Below are positions 11,116 to 24,244 of a stretch of 64,000 nt of DNA, piece by piece. Source of the DNA: Nocardia harenae NBRC 108248. Lineage in GTDB: Bacteria; Actinomycetota; Actinomycetes; Mycobacteriales; Mycobacteriaceae. Made by a program: the position numbers and the translations under genes. The notes beneath the pieces were generated by a model. That model was not told the DNA's origin. It saw only the letters and a program-made list of their open reading frames with translations, and ran no database searches. How positions within the stretch are numbered: position 1 is the first letter of the stretch; each line of letters opens with the position of its first letter. The stretch is taken from NCBI RefSeq assembly GCF_001612885.1, contig NZ_BDBH01000001.1, forward strand, positions 496,001-560,000. The letters are read 5' to 3'.

Positions 11116-12449
11116 AGCGCTCCTTCTCGCTGCGCACCCGGGTCGCGGGCTCGGCCGCCGCGGGCGCGATCGTGGTGGTGACGCTGATCAGCCTGATCAG
11201 CCTGCGCGCCATCGAGCGCAACAACCTGCAGCAGATCGACCAGCAGCTCGGCATCGCCTCCCGGATCATCCTGATCGAGCCGGTGGTCGCGGTGAACTTC
11301 CTCGGGCTGATCGGGCTCGACGCGGAGCTCTCGGTCACCGTGCGGGACGGCGGCGCCGTCACCGCCGCCAGCCCGCCGCAGCTCCCGGAGCTACCGCTCG
11401 GCTCGCGCACCGAGGAGGTGGGCGGGGTGCCCTACCGGGTGCTGACCACGTCGGCGAACCAACCCGACGGCCGGGTGGTCGCGATCGGCATCCCGGCCGC
11501 CGACGCCGCCGAGCTCACCGCGCAGCAACAGCGCTGGGTGCTCGGCGGCGCACTGCTTGCCATCGCGGCGGCGGCGGCGCTCGGCTGGCTGCTGGCCGGC
11601 GCCGCGGTGCGGCCGATCACCCGGCTCACCCGGCAGGTCAGCGCGCGCAGCGCCTTCCCCGACCCGGACGCCACGCATCCGGTGGCCGCGGCCGGGGTGC
11701 ACGAGGCGGAGAAGCTGGCCGACGCGGTGAACACCATGCTGGAGCGGGTGGATCTGGCCCAGGCCGAGACCGCCGCCGCGCTGGAGACGGCGCGCGATTT
11801 CGCCGCCGTCGCCGCGCACGAGCTGCGCACCCCGCTCACCGCCATGCGCACCGACCTGGAGGTGCTGCGCACCCTGGACCTGGACGAATCGCAGCGCGCC
11901 GAAATCCTGGCCGACCTGCAGCGCGGCCAGACCAGGGTGGAGACCACGCTGGCCGCGCTGGAGCGGCTGGCCACCGGCGACCTGGTGCAGGACCGCGACC
12001 ACGTGGCCACCGATGTCGCCGAGCTCTGCGACCAGGCCGCGCACGACGCCATGCGGCACTTCCCCGGGTTGAAGGTGCGGATCGAGACCGATGCCGAGCT
12101 GGTCACCACCGGGCTGCCCGCCGGGCTCCGGCTGGCGGTGGACAATGCGCTCGCCAATTCGGTGCGGCACGGCGGCGCCACCGAGGCGCTGGTCGCGGCG
12201 CACCGGCGGGCGGACGGGCACATCGTGCTGACCGTCGACGACAATGGCAGCGGGCTGCCGGAGGCGGAGCGCGGGCGGGTGTTCGCGCGGTTCTTCCGGG
12301 GCAGCGCGGCGGGCAAGGGCGGCTCCGGGCTCGGGCTGGCACTCGTGGCGCAGCAGGCCCGATTGCACCGGGGGCGGGCGTATTTCGACGACGGCACGCT
12401 GGGTGGGGTGCGGCTGGTGCTCGACCTGCCGCCGCGCGAACCTCACTGA
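11112..12449 (+). CDS. prrB: Sensor histidine kinase PrrB
   Basis: Membrane histidine kinase of 445 residues that phosphorylates PrrA. The first transmembrane helix lies near residues 13-30 and the second near 138-160, flanking a short extracytoplasmic sensor. A HAMP segment starting at [11 protein letters not shown] follows, then the H-box [12 protein letters not shown] with phosphoacceptor His236, then the ATPase domain with N-box [20 protein letters not shown] and [10 protein letters not shown]. The GTG start overlaps the prrA stop (GTGA), so the pair is an operon. Gene order with accD3 nearby matches the mycobacterial Rv0902c-Rv0904c region. Confidence 0.95.
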   Translation: MKRSFSLRTRVAGSAAAGAIVVVTLISLISLRAIERNNLQQIDQQLGIASRIILIEPVVAVNFLGLIGLDAELSVTVRDGGAVTAASPPQLPELPLGSRTEEVGGVPYRVLTTSANQPDGRVVAIGIPAADAAELTAQQQRWVLGGALLAIAAAAALGWLLAGAAVRPITRLTRQVSARSAFPDPDATHPVAAAGVHEAEKLADAVNTMLERVDLAQAETAAALETARDFAAVAAHELRTPLTAMRTDLEVLRTLDLDESQRAEILADLQRGQTRVETTLAALERLATGDLVQDRDHVATDVAELCDQAAHDAMRHFPGLKVRIETDAELVTTGLPAGLRLAVDNALANSVRHGGATEALVAAHRRADGHIVLTVDDNGSGLPEAERGRVFARFFRGSAAGKGGSGLGLALVAQQARLHRGRAYFDDGTLGGVRLVLDLPPREPH

Positions 12450-12503
12450 ACTCTCAGAGTTCTGCTGCGGTACAGCCAGGTTCGATGGCTACGGTCGGAT
12501 GCC

Positions 12504-13658
12504 GTGAAGATTCTCCGCCTCCCCCTGCTGCTCACCGGTGTCCTGCTGGCGGGCACCGCCGTCGCCTGTGCGGGCGCGGATTCCGCGCCGACCGGGATCG
12601 CGCTGGTCAATGCCGATACCGGGCCGACGGGAGCGAAGGTCGCGCAGCAGCTCGCGCAGGACGGCGGCGGGTACAGCTGGACCGCGGTCGCGCCCGGCGA
12701 GGTGGACGCGGGCGCCTTCGCCGCGGTGGTCACGCTGCCCGCCGATCTCACCGAGGCCATGGGCACGCTCGCCACCGATCGGCCGCATCGGGCCACGCTG
12801 AACGTGCGGTCGCACCCGGACGCCGACAGCGCCTTCGTGGACGGGGCGGTCGATCTGGTGACGCACCGGATCGGCGCGGCGGGGGTGGACGCGGCCCTGG
12901 CCGCCACCGCGAACGCACGCAGCCGGATGACCGGGGTGCAGTTCACGGCGCAGCTGCTCAATGCCGGGGTGGCCGCGGCGGCGACCGGGGCCGAGCAGTT
13001 CAGCGGTGGTGCGGAGCAGCTGCTCGGGTTCCTGGATTTCGCGAAAACCGGTGCGGCGTCGCTCACCTCGGCCGTCGAGTTGCTGAACGAGACGGTGGAC
13101 GGCGCGGCGGCGCAGGCCGATCAGCTGGCCGGTGCGCTGGACACCACCGGGGTCACCATCGCGCAGGTGGAGGGCACCGCGAACACCGTCGGAGCCGGGC
13201 TGGACCAGGTCGTGCCGCTGCTGCGGGCGCTGCCCTTCGCCGACGATCCGGCGCTCGCCGAGATCATCGCGAGGCTGGAGGGGTTGCGCGGGGTCGCCGC
13301 CCAGGCGGGAACGCAGCTCACCGGCCTCGGTGAACTGGTCGGCGGCGCCGTCGACCCCGAGACCGACCTCGGCACCCTCCTCCGCACCGTCGTCGCCCGC
13401 CTGCGTGACGCAAGCACCCAGCTCGGCCAGGGCGCCGAATTAGCCAAGGATCTCCCCCGCCTCGCCGAGCAGGGCGGCGCCCAGCTCCTCGACGCCATCG
13501 CCCAGCTCACCGCGGGCATCACCCAGCTCCGCACGGTCGTCGGCAATCTCAATACCCAGACCGACGCCGCCGTCTCCGCCCTCCCGGCCCGCCCCGCCCC
13601 GCAGCAGTCCGCGATCGCCCTCGCCCTCACCGACCCCGTCGAGGTAGTCCGCGACTGA
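12504..13658 (+). CDS. YhgE/Pip-like extracytoplasmic protein lacking the membrane domain
   Basis: Exported protein of 384 residues. The N-terminal signal ends in GTAVAC, a weak lipobox with Cys22, so it may be a lipoprotein. The opening TGIALVNADTGPTG and the long helical heptad-like middle resemble the N-terminal region of YhgE/Pip-family membrane proteins. In those proteins this part is followed by a multi-helix membrane domain. Here the gene stops at DPVEVVRD, just where that domain would begin, and no remnant of it is readable in 13659-13816. It starts 54 bases after prrB, possibly in the same transcript. Function is unknown. Confidence 0.65.
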   Translation: MKILRLPLLLTGVLLAGTAVACAGADSAPTGIALVNADTGPTGAKVAQQLAQDGGGYSWTAVAPGEVDAGAFAAVVTLPADLTEAMGTLATDRPHRATLNVRSHPDADSAFVDGAVDLVTHRIGAAGVDAALAATANARSRMTGVQFTAQLLNAGVAAAATGAEQFSGGAEQLLGFLDFAKTGAASLTSAVELLNETVDGAAAQADQLAGALDTTGVTIAQVEGTANTVGAGLDQVVPLLRALPFADDPALAEIIARLEGLRGVAAQAGTQLTGLGELVGGAVDPETDLGTLLRTVVARLRDASTQLGQGAELAKDLPRLAEQGGAQLLDAIAQLTAGITQLRTVVGNLNTQTDAAVSALPARPAPQQSAIALALTDPVEVVRD

Positions 13659-13783
13659 CCCGGGTGCGCCCCCGAACAGCTCCTCCCGATCGCCCCAGCA
13701 GCGCGACCCGCTGGGCTCCCGCCCGGCACCTTCGAGTACAGCGCACCGCACTGCCCGGCGGCGAAGCTCGCCGTCGAGTGGGC

Positions 13784-13856
13784 GCACCCCCGGAGGGGGT
13801 GCAAAACCCCTGGAAACGCCACATGGCCCGTCACCGAAGTGACGGGCCATGTGGCG
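13784..13856. terminator. Two hairpins between convergent genes
   Basis: GCACCCCC-GGA-GGGGGTGC at 13784-13802 is a perfect 8-bp hairpin. At 13817-13856 a perfect 18-bp stem starting CGCCACATGGCCCGTCAC has the loop CGAA. The second probably ends transcription from both sides, the YhgE-like gene (+) and the FKBP gene (-), whose stop is 6 bases away. Confidence 0.85.
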
Positions 13857-13861
13857 AGAGA

Positions 13862-14221
13862 TCAGTTGGCGTTCAGCAGATCGATGACGAAGACCAGCGT
13901 CTTGCCGGAGAGCTGGTGCCCGCCCCCGGCGGGCCCGTACGCCAGCTCCGGCGGAATCGTGAGCTGCCGCCGCCCACCCACCTTCATCCCGGGAATCCCG
14001 TCCTGCCACCCCTGGATCAGCCCGCGCAGCGGGAAGGTGATCGACTCGCCCCTGGTCCACGAGGAGTCGAACTCCGCACCGGTATCGAACTCGACGCCGA
14101 CGTAGTGCACTTCCACGGTGCCACCCGGCACCGCTTCCTGCCCGGAACCCTCGACGATGTCCTTGATCACGAGCTCGGTGGGCGCAGGGCCGGCCTGGAA
14201 TTCGATCTCCGGCTTGGTCAT
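13862..14221 (-). CDS. FKBP-type peptidyl-prolyl cis-trans isomerase
   Basis: Single-domain FKBP of 119 residues that catalyses prolyl bond isomerisation in protein folding, with no signal peptide and so likely cytosolic. Characteristic segments are GTVEVHYVGV, FDSSW, PLRGLIQGWQDGIPGMKVGGRR and IPPELAYG, covering the expected active-site aromatic and aliphatic residues. It starts 22 bases downstream of the citrate synthase gltA2 on the same strand, so it is probably cotranscribed with it. Small FKBPs downstream of gltA are seen in related actinobacteria. Confidence 0.93.
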   Translation of the reverse strand: MTKPEIEFQAGPAPTELVIKDIVEGSGQEAVPGGTVEVHYVGVEFDTGAEFDSSWTRGESITFPLRGLIQGWQDGIPGMKVGGRRQLTIPPELAYGPAGGGHQLSGKTLVFVIDLLNAN

Positions 14222-14243
14222 TCGCTATCCCCTTCGATAGTTG

Positions 14244-15557
<1,314 letters not shown>

Positions 15558-15719
15558 GGCAGGATCCCTCTCAGGCTAGGACCGTCGGCATCGACATGCG
15601 CCTCGGCACGTCGGTGCGCTTCCCCTAGACGCTAGTCGCATCCCGCCGACCACGGCGCACGAGGGTGCCCGGGCCTGCGACCTCACAATCCGCGGATCGT
15701 CACGTGAGGGTTGCCGGGC

Positions 15720-17003
15720 TCAGCCGGCGGCGGGTACCTGCGCGGACCGGGTGATCCGGTAGCGGAGGAATGCCGGGAAGGCGACCGCGGCGAGCACCGT
15801 CGCCAGCACCACCAGCACACCGCCACCGGCCGCGGCGACAGCGGTACCCAGGGAGGCCGCGGCGAAACCGTGGGCAACGTCACCGATCCGCGGCCCCCCG
15901 GCCACGACCACAATGAATACCCCCTGCAGCCGCCCGCGCATCTCGTCGGTGGCGACGGTCAGCAACATCGCCGTGCGCAGCGCCGCGGAGACCATGTCCA
16001 CCGCGCCACCGACGGCGAGGAAGGCGAGCGCGATCCAGAGCCAGACGCCGAGCCCGAACAGGTGCCCGGCGAAGCCGACGGCCAGCCCGAAGCCGATCAT
16101 GGCCACGCCCCACAGCACGATGCAGACCAGCACCGCGAGCCCCTGCCGGCGAATCCGCGGGATCCAGCCGGAGAAGACCCCGCCCAGCACCGCGCCGGCG
16201 GAGAGCGCGGCGAAGAGCAGCCCGAGCGCCATCCCGCCGGAGGCCGGGTCGCCGAAGGTCTCGTGCGCGATCTGCGGGAAGAGCGCGCGCGGCATGCCGA
16301 AGACCATGGCGATGATGTCGACCACGAACGAGGCGAGCAGAACTTTCTGCCCGGCCAGGTAGCGGAAACCCGCCCAGACCGTACGGAATCCGGCCCGGCG
16401 CACGGCCCCGGTGGGCGGGATGGCTGGCAGCCGCCAGACCGCCCAGAGCGTGGCGAGCAGCGCGACGGCGTCGATCAGGTAGAGCGTGGCCAGCCCGACC
16501 ACCGGGATGAACACGCCTGCCAGCACCGGCCCCGCGATGGCGCCGGTCTGCATGACGGTCATGTTCAGGGAGCTCGCCGCCGCCATCTGCTCCGGCGGGA
16601 GCAGCCGGGAGATGGCGGCACTGCGGGTCGGCTGGTTGACCGCGAAGAACGCCTGCTGCACCGCGAAGAGCCCGAGCACCACCCAGACATTGCCGAGCCC
16701 GGCGGCGGCCTGCGCCCAGAAGGCGAGCGCGGTGAGGCCGGTGCCCGCGGTCGTGATCAGCAGCAGCAGCCGCCGGTCCATGACATCGGCGAGCGCGCCG
16801 CCCCACAGCCCGAAGACCACCAGCGGTACCAGCCCGAAGAGCCCGGCCAGCCCCACGTACCCGGAGCTGCCGGTGATCGCGAAGATCTGCTGCGGCACCG
16901 CGACGACCGAGAGCTGCGCGCCGATCACCGTGACCACGTTGGAGGTCCAGAGCCGCCGGTAGGCGGGGGTGCGCAGCGGAGTGGTGTCGGCGAGCAGTCT
17001 CAC
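15720..17003 (-). CDS. MFS transporter
   Basis: Major facilitator superfamily membrane protein of 427 residues with about 12 hydrophobic helices. N-terminal features are AYRRLWTSNVVTVIGAQLS and the loop GGALADVMDRRLLLLI, the motif-A-like region between helices 2 and 3. It belongs to the group related to enterobactin exporter EntS and macrolide efflux proteins, so drug or siderophore efflux is possible but not shown. The gene lies 27 bases downstream of pdxH on the same strand and may be read with it. Confidence 0.85.
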   Translation of the reverse strand: MRLLADTTPLRTPAYRRLWTSNVVTVIGAQLSVVAVPQQIFAITGSSGYVGLAGLFGLVPLVVFGLWGGALADVMDRRLLLLITTAGTGLTALAFWAQAAAGLGNVWVVLGLFAVQQAFFAVNQPTRSAAISRLLPPEQMAAASSLNMTVMQTGAIAGPVLAGVFIPVVGLATLYLIDAVALLATLWAVWRLPAIPPTGAVRRAGFRTVWAGFRYLAGQKVLLASFVVDIIAMVFGMPRALFPQIAHETFGDPASGGMALGLLFAALSAGAVLGGVFSGWIPRIRRQGLAVLVCIVLWGVAMIGFGLAVGFAGHLFGLGVWLWIALAFLAVGGAVDMVSAALRTAMLLTVATDEMRGRLQGVFIVVVAGGPRIGDVAHGFAAASLGTAVAAAGGGVLVVLATVLAAVAFPAFLRYRITRSAQVPAAG

Positions 17004-17030
17004 CGCGTCGAGCCTAAAGGTGGGACGATT

Positions 17031-17714
17031 TCACGGCTGGAGCCGGGCGACCTCCGGCTCGGCGCCGAGCCGGACCACTATCCGGTTGTGCAGCCTGCCC
17101 CGCCTGCCCTGCCAGAACTCCACCTCCTCCGGCCGCAGCCGGAAACCGCCCCAGAACGGCGGCAGCGGCACCTCGTCGACATCGGCGAAGCGGGCGGTGA
17201 CCTCGGCCAGCGCGGCGTCGAGCGCGGCGCGCGAGCCGATCGGCCGCGACTGCGCCGAGGCCCAGGCGCCGAGCCGGGAGTCCCGCGGCCGGGAGCGCCA
17301 GTACGCCGCGGTGACCTCCGGCGCCACCCTGTCGACCGGGCCGCGCAGGTGCACCTGCCGCGACACCGGCTGCCAGAGGAAGGTCGCCGCGGCGAAGGGC
17401 ACCGCCGCGAGCTGGGTGCCCTTGGCCGATTCGTAGTTGGTATAGAAGTCGACGCCGTCGGGCGAGAGCCCCTTGCACAGCACGGTGCGGGCGACCGGGC
17501 GCGGCGTGCCGTCCACCGCGCGCACGGTGGCGAGCACCATGGCGTTGGGGTCGACCGCGCCTGCCGCGCGGGCCTCGTCGATCCAGCGGCGGAGCAGCGG
17601 GGCCCAGCCCTCCGCCACCCAGGACTCGTCCAGGTCACCGGCGCCGTCGGCCTGCGAGGCGGCGTATTCGACTCGCATGGCGGCGAGTTCGTCGACATTC
17701 TGCTGGTCGGGCAT
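17031..17714 (-). CDS. pdxH: Pyridoxamine/pyridoxine 5'-phosphate oxidase
   Basis: FMN-dependent enzyme oxidising PNP or PMP to pyridoxal 5'-phosphate. The 227 residues carry the family signature: [58 protein letters not shown] and the C-terminal [13 protein letters not shown] that contacts PLP. Start at 17714 gives the usual length. It lies divergent from citA with 113 bases between starts. PLP is used by serC and dapC in this window, though no coregulation is visible. Confidence 0.94.
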   Translation of the reverse strand: MPDQQNVDELAAMRVEYAASQADGAGDLDESWVAEGWAPLLRRWIDEARAAGAVDPNAMVLATVRAVDGTPRPVARTVLCKGLSPDGVDFYTNYESAKGTQLAAVPFAAATFLWQPVSRQVHLRGPVDRVAPEVTAAYWRSRPRDSRLGAWASAQSRPIGSRAALDAALAEVTARFADVDEVPLPPFWGGFRLRPEEVEFWQGRRGRLHNRIVVRLGAEPEVARLQP

Positions 17715-17827
17715 GGGTCAGACGTTACTCCGGGGTAGCCGGGGGGCTAAGGTGCTGCTGATCCGTCAGTGCTCGGCGCGTCACCCGTCGCCGGAGCTGC
17801 GACCCGAAGTGCAAGGAGAGTCACACC

Positions 17828-20999
<3,172 letters not shown>

Positions 21000-21025
21000 G
21001 CGTGGCGAACAGAGCAGATTATCGG

Positions 21026-21057
21026 GGGGCGGGAATCTCCGTCGAGATTTCCGCCCC
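21026..21057 (+). terminator. Hairpin after serC
   Basis: A 14-bp stem (GGGGCGGGAATCTC with GAGATTTCCGCCCC, one G-T pair) closes on the loop CGTC, 27 bases after the serC stop. It lacks a clear T tract but probably ends the serC transcript before sepH. Confidence 0.75.
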
Positions 21058-21144
21058 GCGTGTCTAGCCTCGAGAACACCGGGAGTGCATTACTGTTTCG
21101 GAAAGTGGGCGGTGTCGCGAGTCGACGCGGTAAGGAGGTAGCCG

Positions 21145-22212
21145 GTGCGTGAACTTCGAGTGATCGGGGTGACGCCCGACTCCACCCACATCGTCTGCGT
21201 CGACACCGAGTCCGGTCAGAAATTCCGGCTGCCCGCGGACGACAAACTGCGCGCGGCGGCGCGCGGCGACCTTGCACGATTCGGCCAGATCGAGATCGAA
21301 ATGGAAGCTTCCATGCGTCCTCGCGATATCCAGGCCCGTATCCGCGCCGGTGCCTCCGTCGAACAGGTCACCCTGGAATCCGGCATGCCCGCCAGCAAGG
21401 TCGATCGCTTCGCGTACCCGGTGCTGCTGGAGCGCGCCAGGGCCGCCGAGCTCGCGCAGAAGGCGCACCCGGTGCGCGCCGACGGCCCCGCCGTCGAGAA
21501 CCTCATCGATATCGTCACCGCCGCCTTCACCGCCCGCGGGCACACCCTCGACCACGCCGAGTGGGATGCCTGGAAAGACGAGAAGGGCTTCTGGGTCGCG
21601 CAGCTGCAGTGGCAGAACGGCCGCTCGGAGATCGCGGCGCATTGGCGGTATCAGCCGGATGCGCACGGCGGCTCGGTCTCGCCGCTGGACGATCCGGCCT
21701 CCGACCTCATCGACCCGGATTTCGGGCGCGCGCTGCGCGGGCTGGCCTCCATCCTGCCCAGCGAGCCGGAGCCGGTGGCCGAGCCCGCGCCGCGGGAGCA
21801 GGCGGCCCCGGCCGCCGAGTTCCGCGAGCAGCGGGCCGAGGCCGAGGAGCCGGTCGAGCAGCCGGAGCCGGAGCAGCAGCCCGCCGCCCGGGTTGACGAG
21901 GCGGAGATCACAGCGGAGGCGCAGGCACCGCAGCCCGCCGCGGACGAGGTGGCTCCGGCCGCCGAGGCGCCGCGGCAGCCCGCGCGGCGCAGGGCGCCCG
22001 CCCGGCGTCAGGCACCGGCCGCGACCGCGCCCGTCGCCGAGCCGGAGGTCACCGCGGAGCCGACGGAACCTGTTGCGCCGGAGGAGAAGTCGGAGCCGGC
22101 CGCCAAGCAGGCGCCGAAGCCGCCCGCCAAGCCCGCCAGGACCAAGCGCGGCAAGGCGCCCATGCCGTCCTGGGAGGACGTGTTGCTCGGAGTGCGCAGC
22201 TCCGGCCACTGA
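21145..22212 (+). CDS. sepH: Septation protein SepH (DUF3071)
   Basis: Actinobacterial cell-division regulator of 355 residues. In Streptomyces and mycobacteria SepH binds FtsZ and promotes its assembly. The conserved N-terminal DUF3071 domain covers about residues 1-175, from MRELRVIGVTPDSTHIVC through MRPRDIQARIRAGASVEQV, with a helix-turn-helix-like segment GASVEQVTLESGMPASKVDRF. A long acidic and Ala/Pro/Glu-rich linker follows, and a basic C-terminus ends PSWEDVLLGVRS, a conserved short motif in this family. The GTG start is preceded by AAGGAGGT, an excellent ribosome binding site. Location matches Rv0883c. Confidence 0.93.
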   Translation: MRELRVIGVTPDSTHIVCVDTESGQKFRLPADDKLRAAARGDLARFGQIEIEMEASMRPRDIQARIRAGASVEQVTLESGMPASKVDRFAYPVLLERARAAELAQKAHPVRADGPAVENLIDIVTAAFTARGHTLDHAEWDAWKDEKGFWVAQLQWQNGRSEIAAHWRYQPDAHGGSVSPLDDPASDLIDPDFGRALRGLASILPSEPEPVAEPAPREQAAPAAEFREQRAEAEEPVEQPEPEQQPAARVDEAEITAEAQAPQPAADEVAPAAEAPRQPARRRAPARRQAPAATAPVAEPEVTAEPTEPVAPEEKSEPAAKQAPKPPAKPARTKRGKAPMPSWEDVLLGVRSSGH

Positions 22213-22303
22213 GTTCGGCCGGACGCGCCTTTCAGCAGCGCAGAGCGGAAGTCTTTCGGCGCGCATAGGAGTTGCCCGGGCGGTTTCGTGCCACCATCGA
22301 TGG

Positions 22304-23074
22304 GTGTCCGAGCTGAAGAGGGTCGCCGAGCCGAACAGTGCCACCGCGCTGGAGCCGCCGTCGTCCGGGAAGGCGTCGACGCTCTGGTACGTCGACACCC
22401 CCGACCCGCTCGCGGTGCTGCGCGCCGGGCACGAACCGGACCAGGCCGCCGCGCTCGCGCTGGCCCGGCTGCTCTACGCCGACTTCGACGTGGTGCCGCA
22501 CCCGGTCGGCACGCTGGCCGGGTCGGCGGGGCCCGCCGCCGACGAGGTGTTCATCGGCTGTCTGCCCGGGCTCACCGTGCTCTGTGCCGCGCAGGCGGCG
22601 CTCATCCGGCCGACCGCGCTGCCCGAGCTGCTGGTGCGGCCGCTCGCCTCCGAGCACACCTACCTGGTGTCGTTCGACAGCGCGCACGGCTGGGGCGCCT
22701 TCGCGCACTGGGAGCGCGGCGAGTTCCGCCGCTCGTTCAGCTCCAGCCGGCTGCACATCGTGGAGGACGAGGGGTTGCCGCTGGTCTGGGAGCGGCCGTA
22801 CTGGGCCGGCGAGCACCCGGTGCGCTGGCGCGCGGGCGAGCTCCCCGACCCGCAGTCGCTCCCCTTCGACCCGCCCGATTTCGCCGATGCCGCCAATAAC
22901 GAGTGGCTCGGGTTCCACTACCGCTCCGCACCCGCGGAAGGGGCCTTGACCTCGGCGGACATCACCGTCTGCGGGTTCACGCTGTTCCCGCGCGGTGCGG
23001 CGCCGGTGCCGTCCGCGCCCCCGGCCCGCCCGCCGAAGCGCGGCCTTCTCGACCGGCTGCGCGGGCGCCACTGA
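22304..23074 (+). CDS. DUF6928-like conserved protein
   Basis: Conserved actinobacterial protein of 256 residues without membrane helices. The order STLWYVDTP, YADFDVVPHPVGTL, VFIGCLPGLTVLCA, and HGWGAFAHWERGEFRRSFSS resembles proteins grouped as DUF6928; I recognise the pattern but could not check it. The C-terminus is proline-rich and basic (PPKRGLLDRLRGR). It starts with GTG 92 bases after sepH and converges with the DUF2537 gene. Its role is unknown. Confidence 0.65.
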   Translation: MSELKRVAEPNSATALEPPSSGKASTLWYVDTPDPLAVLRAGHEPDQAAALALARLLYADFDVVPHPVGTLAGSAGPAADEVFIGCLPGLTVLCAAQAALIRPTALPELLVRPLASEHTYLVSFDSAHGWGAFAHWERGEFRRSFSSSRLHIVEDEGLPLVWERPYWAGEHPVRWRAGELPDPQSLPFDPPDFADAANNEWLGFHYRSAPAEGALTSADITVCGFTLFPRGAAPVPSAPPARPPKRGLLDRLRGRH

Positions 23075-23080
23075 GCCGGA

Positions 23081-23368
23081 TCACCCCGCCAGGGCGGCGC
23101 CGAGGAGGGCGATCCAGCCGATCACGACGCCGGCCGCACCGCCGCCGAGCACCCACCGGGTGACCGGGGCGAAACGCCAGCGCCAGGCAGTGGGCGCGGC
23201 GCCGCCCGCGGCGATCAGGTTCACCGCGACGGCGAGCAGCGGGTGCACCGCGCCGAGCGCGGCGCCGAAGGCGAAGACCGCTACCGCGGTGAGCGCGCCG
23301 ACCAGCGCGGCGACGGCGATCCCCGCGGCCCACGGGGTGGGGTCGCGGTAGGGCGGCGGCTCGATCAT
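23081..23368 (-). CDS. DUF2537 membrane protein
   Basis: Small integral membrane protein of 95 residues with about three hydrophobic segments (AAGIAVAALVGALTAVAVFA, LLAVAVNLIAAGGAAP, WVLGGGAAGVVIGWIALL). It matches DUF2537 proteins such as Rv0882, which also sit directly after the TrmH gene. The ATG overlaps the TGA of the TrmH gene by four bases (23365-23368). Function unknown. Confidence 0.85.
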   Translation of the reverse strand: MIEPPPYRDPTPWAAGIAVAALVGALTAVAVFAFGAALGAVHPLLAVAVNLIAAGGAAPTAWRWRFAPVTRWVLGGGAAGVVIGWIALLGAALAG

Positions 23369-24168
23369 CGGGTGCGCACCCGCTCGTAGAAGGCCATGGC
23401 CGCGGCGGTGGCGACATTCAGCGAGTCGGTCCCGGCCGACATGGGGATCCTGGCCCGCACATCGCAGGCCGCCATGGCCTCCGGCGTGAGCCCGGGCCCC
23501 TCGGCGCCGAGCAGCAGCGCGACCCGCTCGCCGGACATGGCGGTGGCGAGGTTCGCCGCAGCGGGGTCCGGGGTGAGCGCGACGGTCTGGAAGCCGCGGC
23601 GGCGCAGCTCGGCCAGGCCGAGCGGCCACTCCGGGACCGGCGCGAACGGCACCCGCAGCGCGTGCCCCATGGAGACCCGCACCGAGCGCCGGTAGAGCGG
23701 GTCGGCGCAGCGCTCGCCGAAGAGCACCGCGTCCGCGCCGAGCCCGGCGGCATTGCGAAAGATCGAGCCCAGGTTCTCGTGGTCGTTCACGCCCTCCAGC
23801 ACCGCGACGGTGTGCGCGCCGTCCAGCAGCTCCGCCATGGTGCGGGCGGCCGGCCTGCGCGCCACCGCGAGCACCCCGCGGTTCAGGTGGAATCCGACCA
23901 CCTCCGCCATCACCTCGGCCGAGGTGCGGTAGCAGGGCACCGCCACCCCGGCCAGATCACCGGCGAGCTCCTCGAAGCGCCGCGCCACGCCGAGCAGCGC
24001 GCTCGGGGCGAACCGGGAGCCGAGCATGCGCCGCACCACCACGGTGCCCTCCGCGATCACCAGCCCCTTGCGGCCGGGCAGGTCCGGGCGGCGATCGGCG
24101 TTCTTGAGATCGCGGAAGTCGTCCAGCCTGGGGTCGGCGGGGTCCGCGAGGTCGATCACTTCGGCCAC
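23365..24168 (-). CDS. TrmH-family (SpoU) RNA methyltransferase
   Basis: SAM-dependent RNA 2'-O-methyltransferase of the SPOUT class, 267 residues, like Rv0881. An N-terminal substrate-binding part (residues about 1-100, with LVIAEGTVVVRRMLGS) precedes the knotted SAM domain. The domain motifs are VNDHENLGSIFRNAAGLGA (motif 1), LLLGAEGPGLTPEAM (motif 2) and IPMSAGTDSLNVATAAAMA (motif 3). The GTG at 24168 is preceded by CAGGATG at 8 bases. It forms a two-gene operon with DUF2537. The RNA target is not known. Confidence 0.92.
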   Translation of the reverse strand: MAEVIDLADPADPRLDDFRDLKNADRRPDLPGRKGLVIAEGTVVVRRMLGSRFAPSALLGVARRFEELAGDLAGVAVPCYRTSAEVMAEVVGFHLNRGVLAVARRPAARTMAELLDGAHTVAVLEGVNDHENLGSIFRNAAGLGADAVLFGERCADPLYRRSVRVSMGHALRVPFAPVPEWPLGLAELRRRGFQTVALTPDPAAANLATAMSGERVALLLGAEGPGLTPEAMAACDVRARIPMSAGTDSLNVATAAAMAFYERVRTR

Positions 24169-24244
24169 CGCACCATCCTGCCCGCTCGGCGGGGCGGGCG
24201 AAAATCCGATGCGGCGCACCCGTCGGGCGTGCGAGGGTCCAGGG

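Noticed and set aside
15711..17738. A 675-codon open frame on the plus strand across the MFS and pdxH genes.
   Set aside because: Composition is typical of antisense GC-rich DNA, and both minus-strand genes carry strong family motifs.
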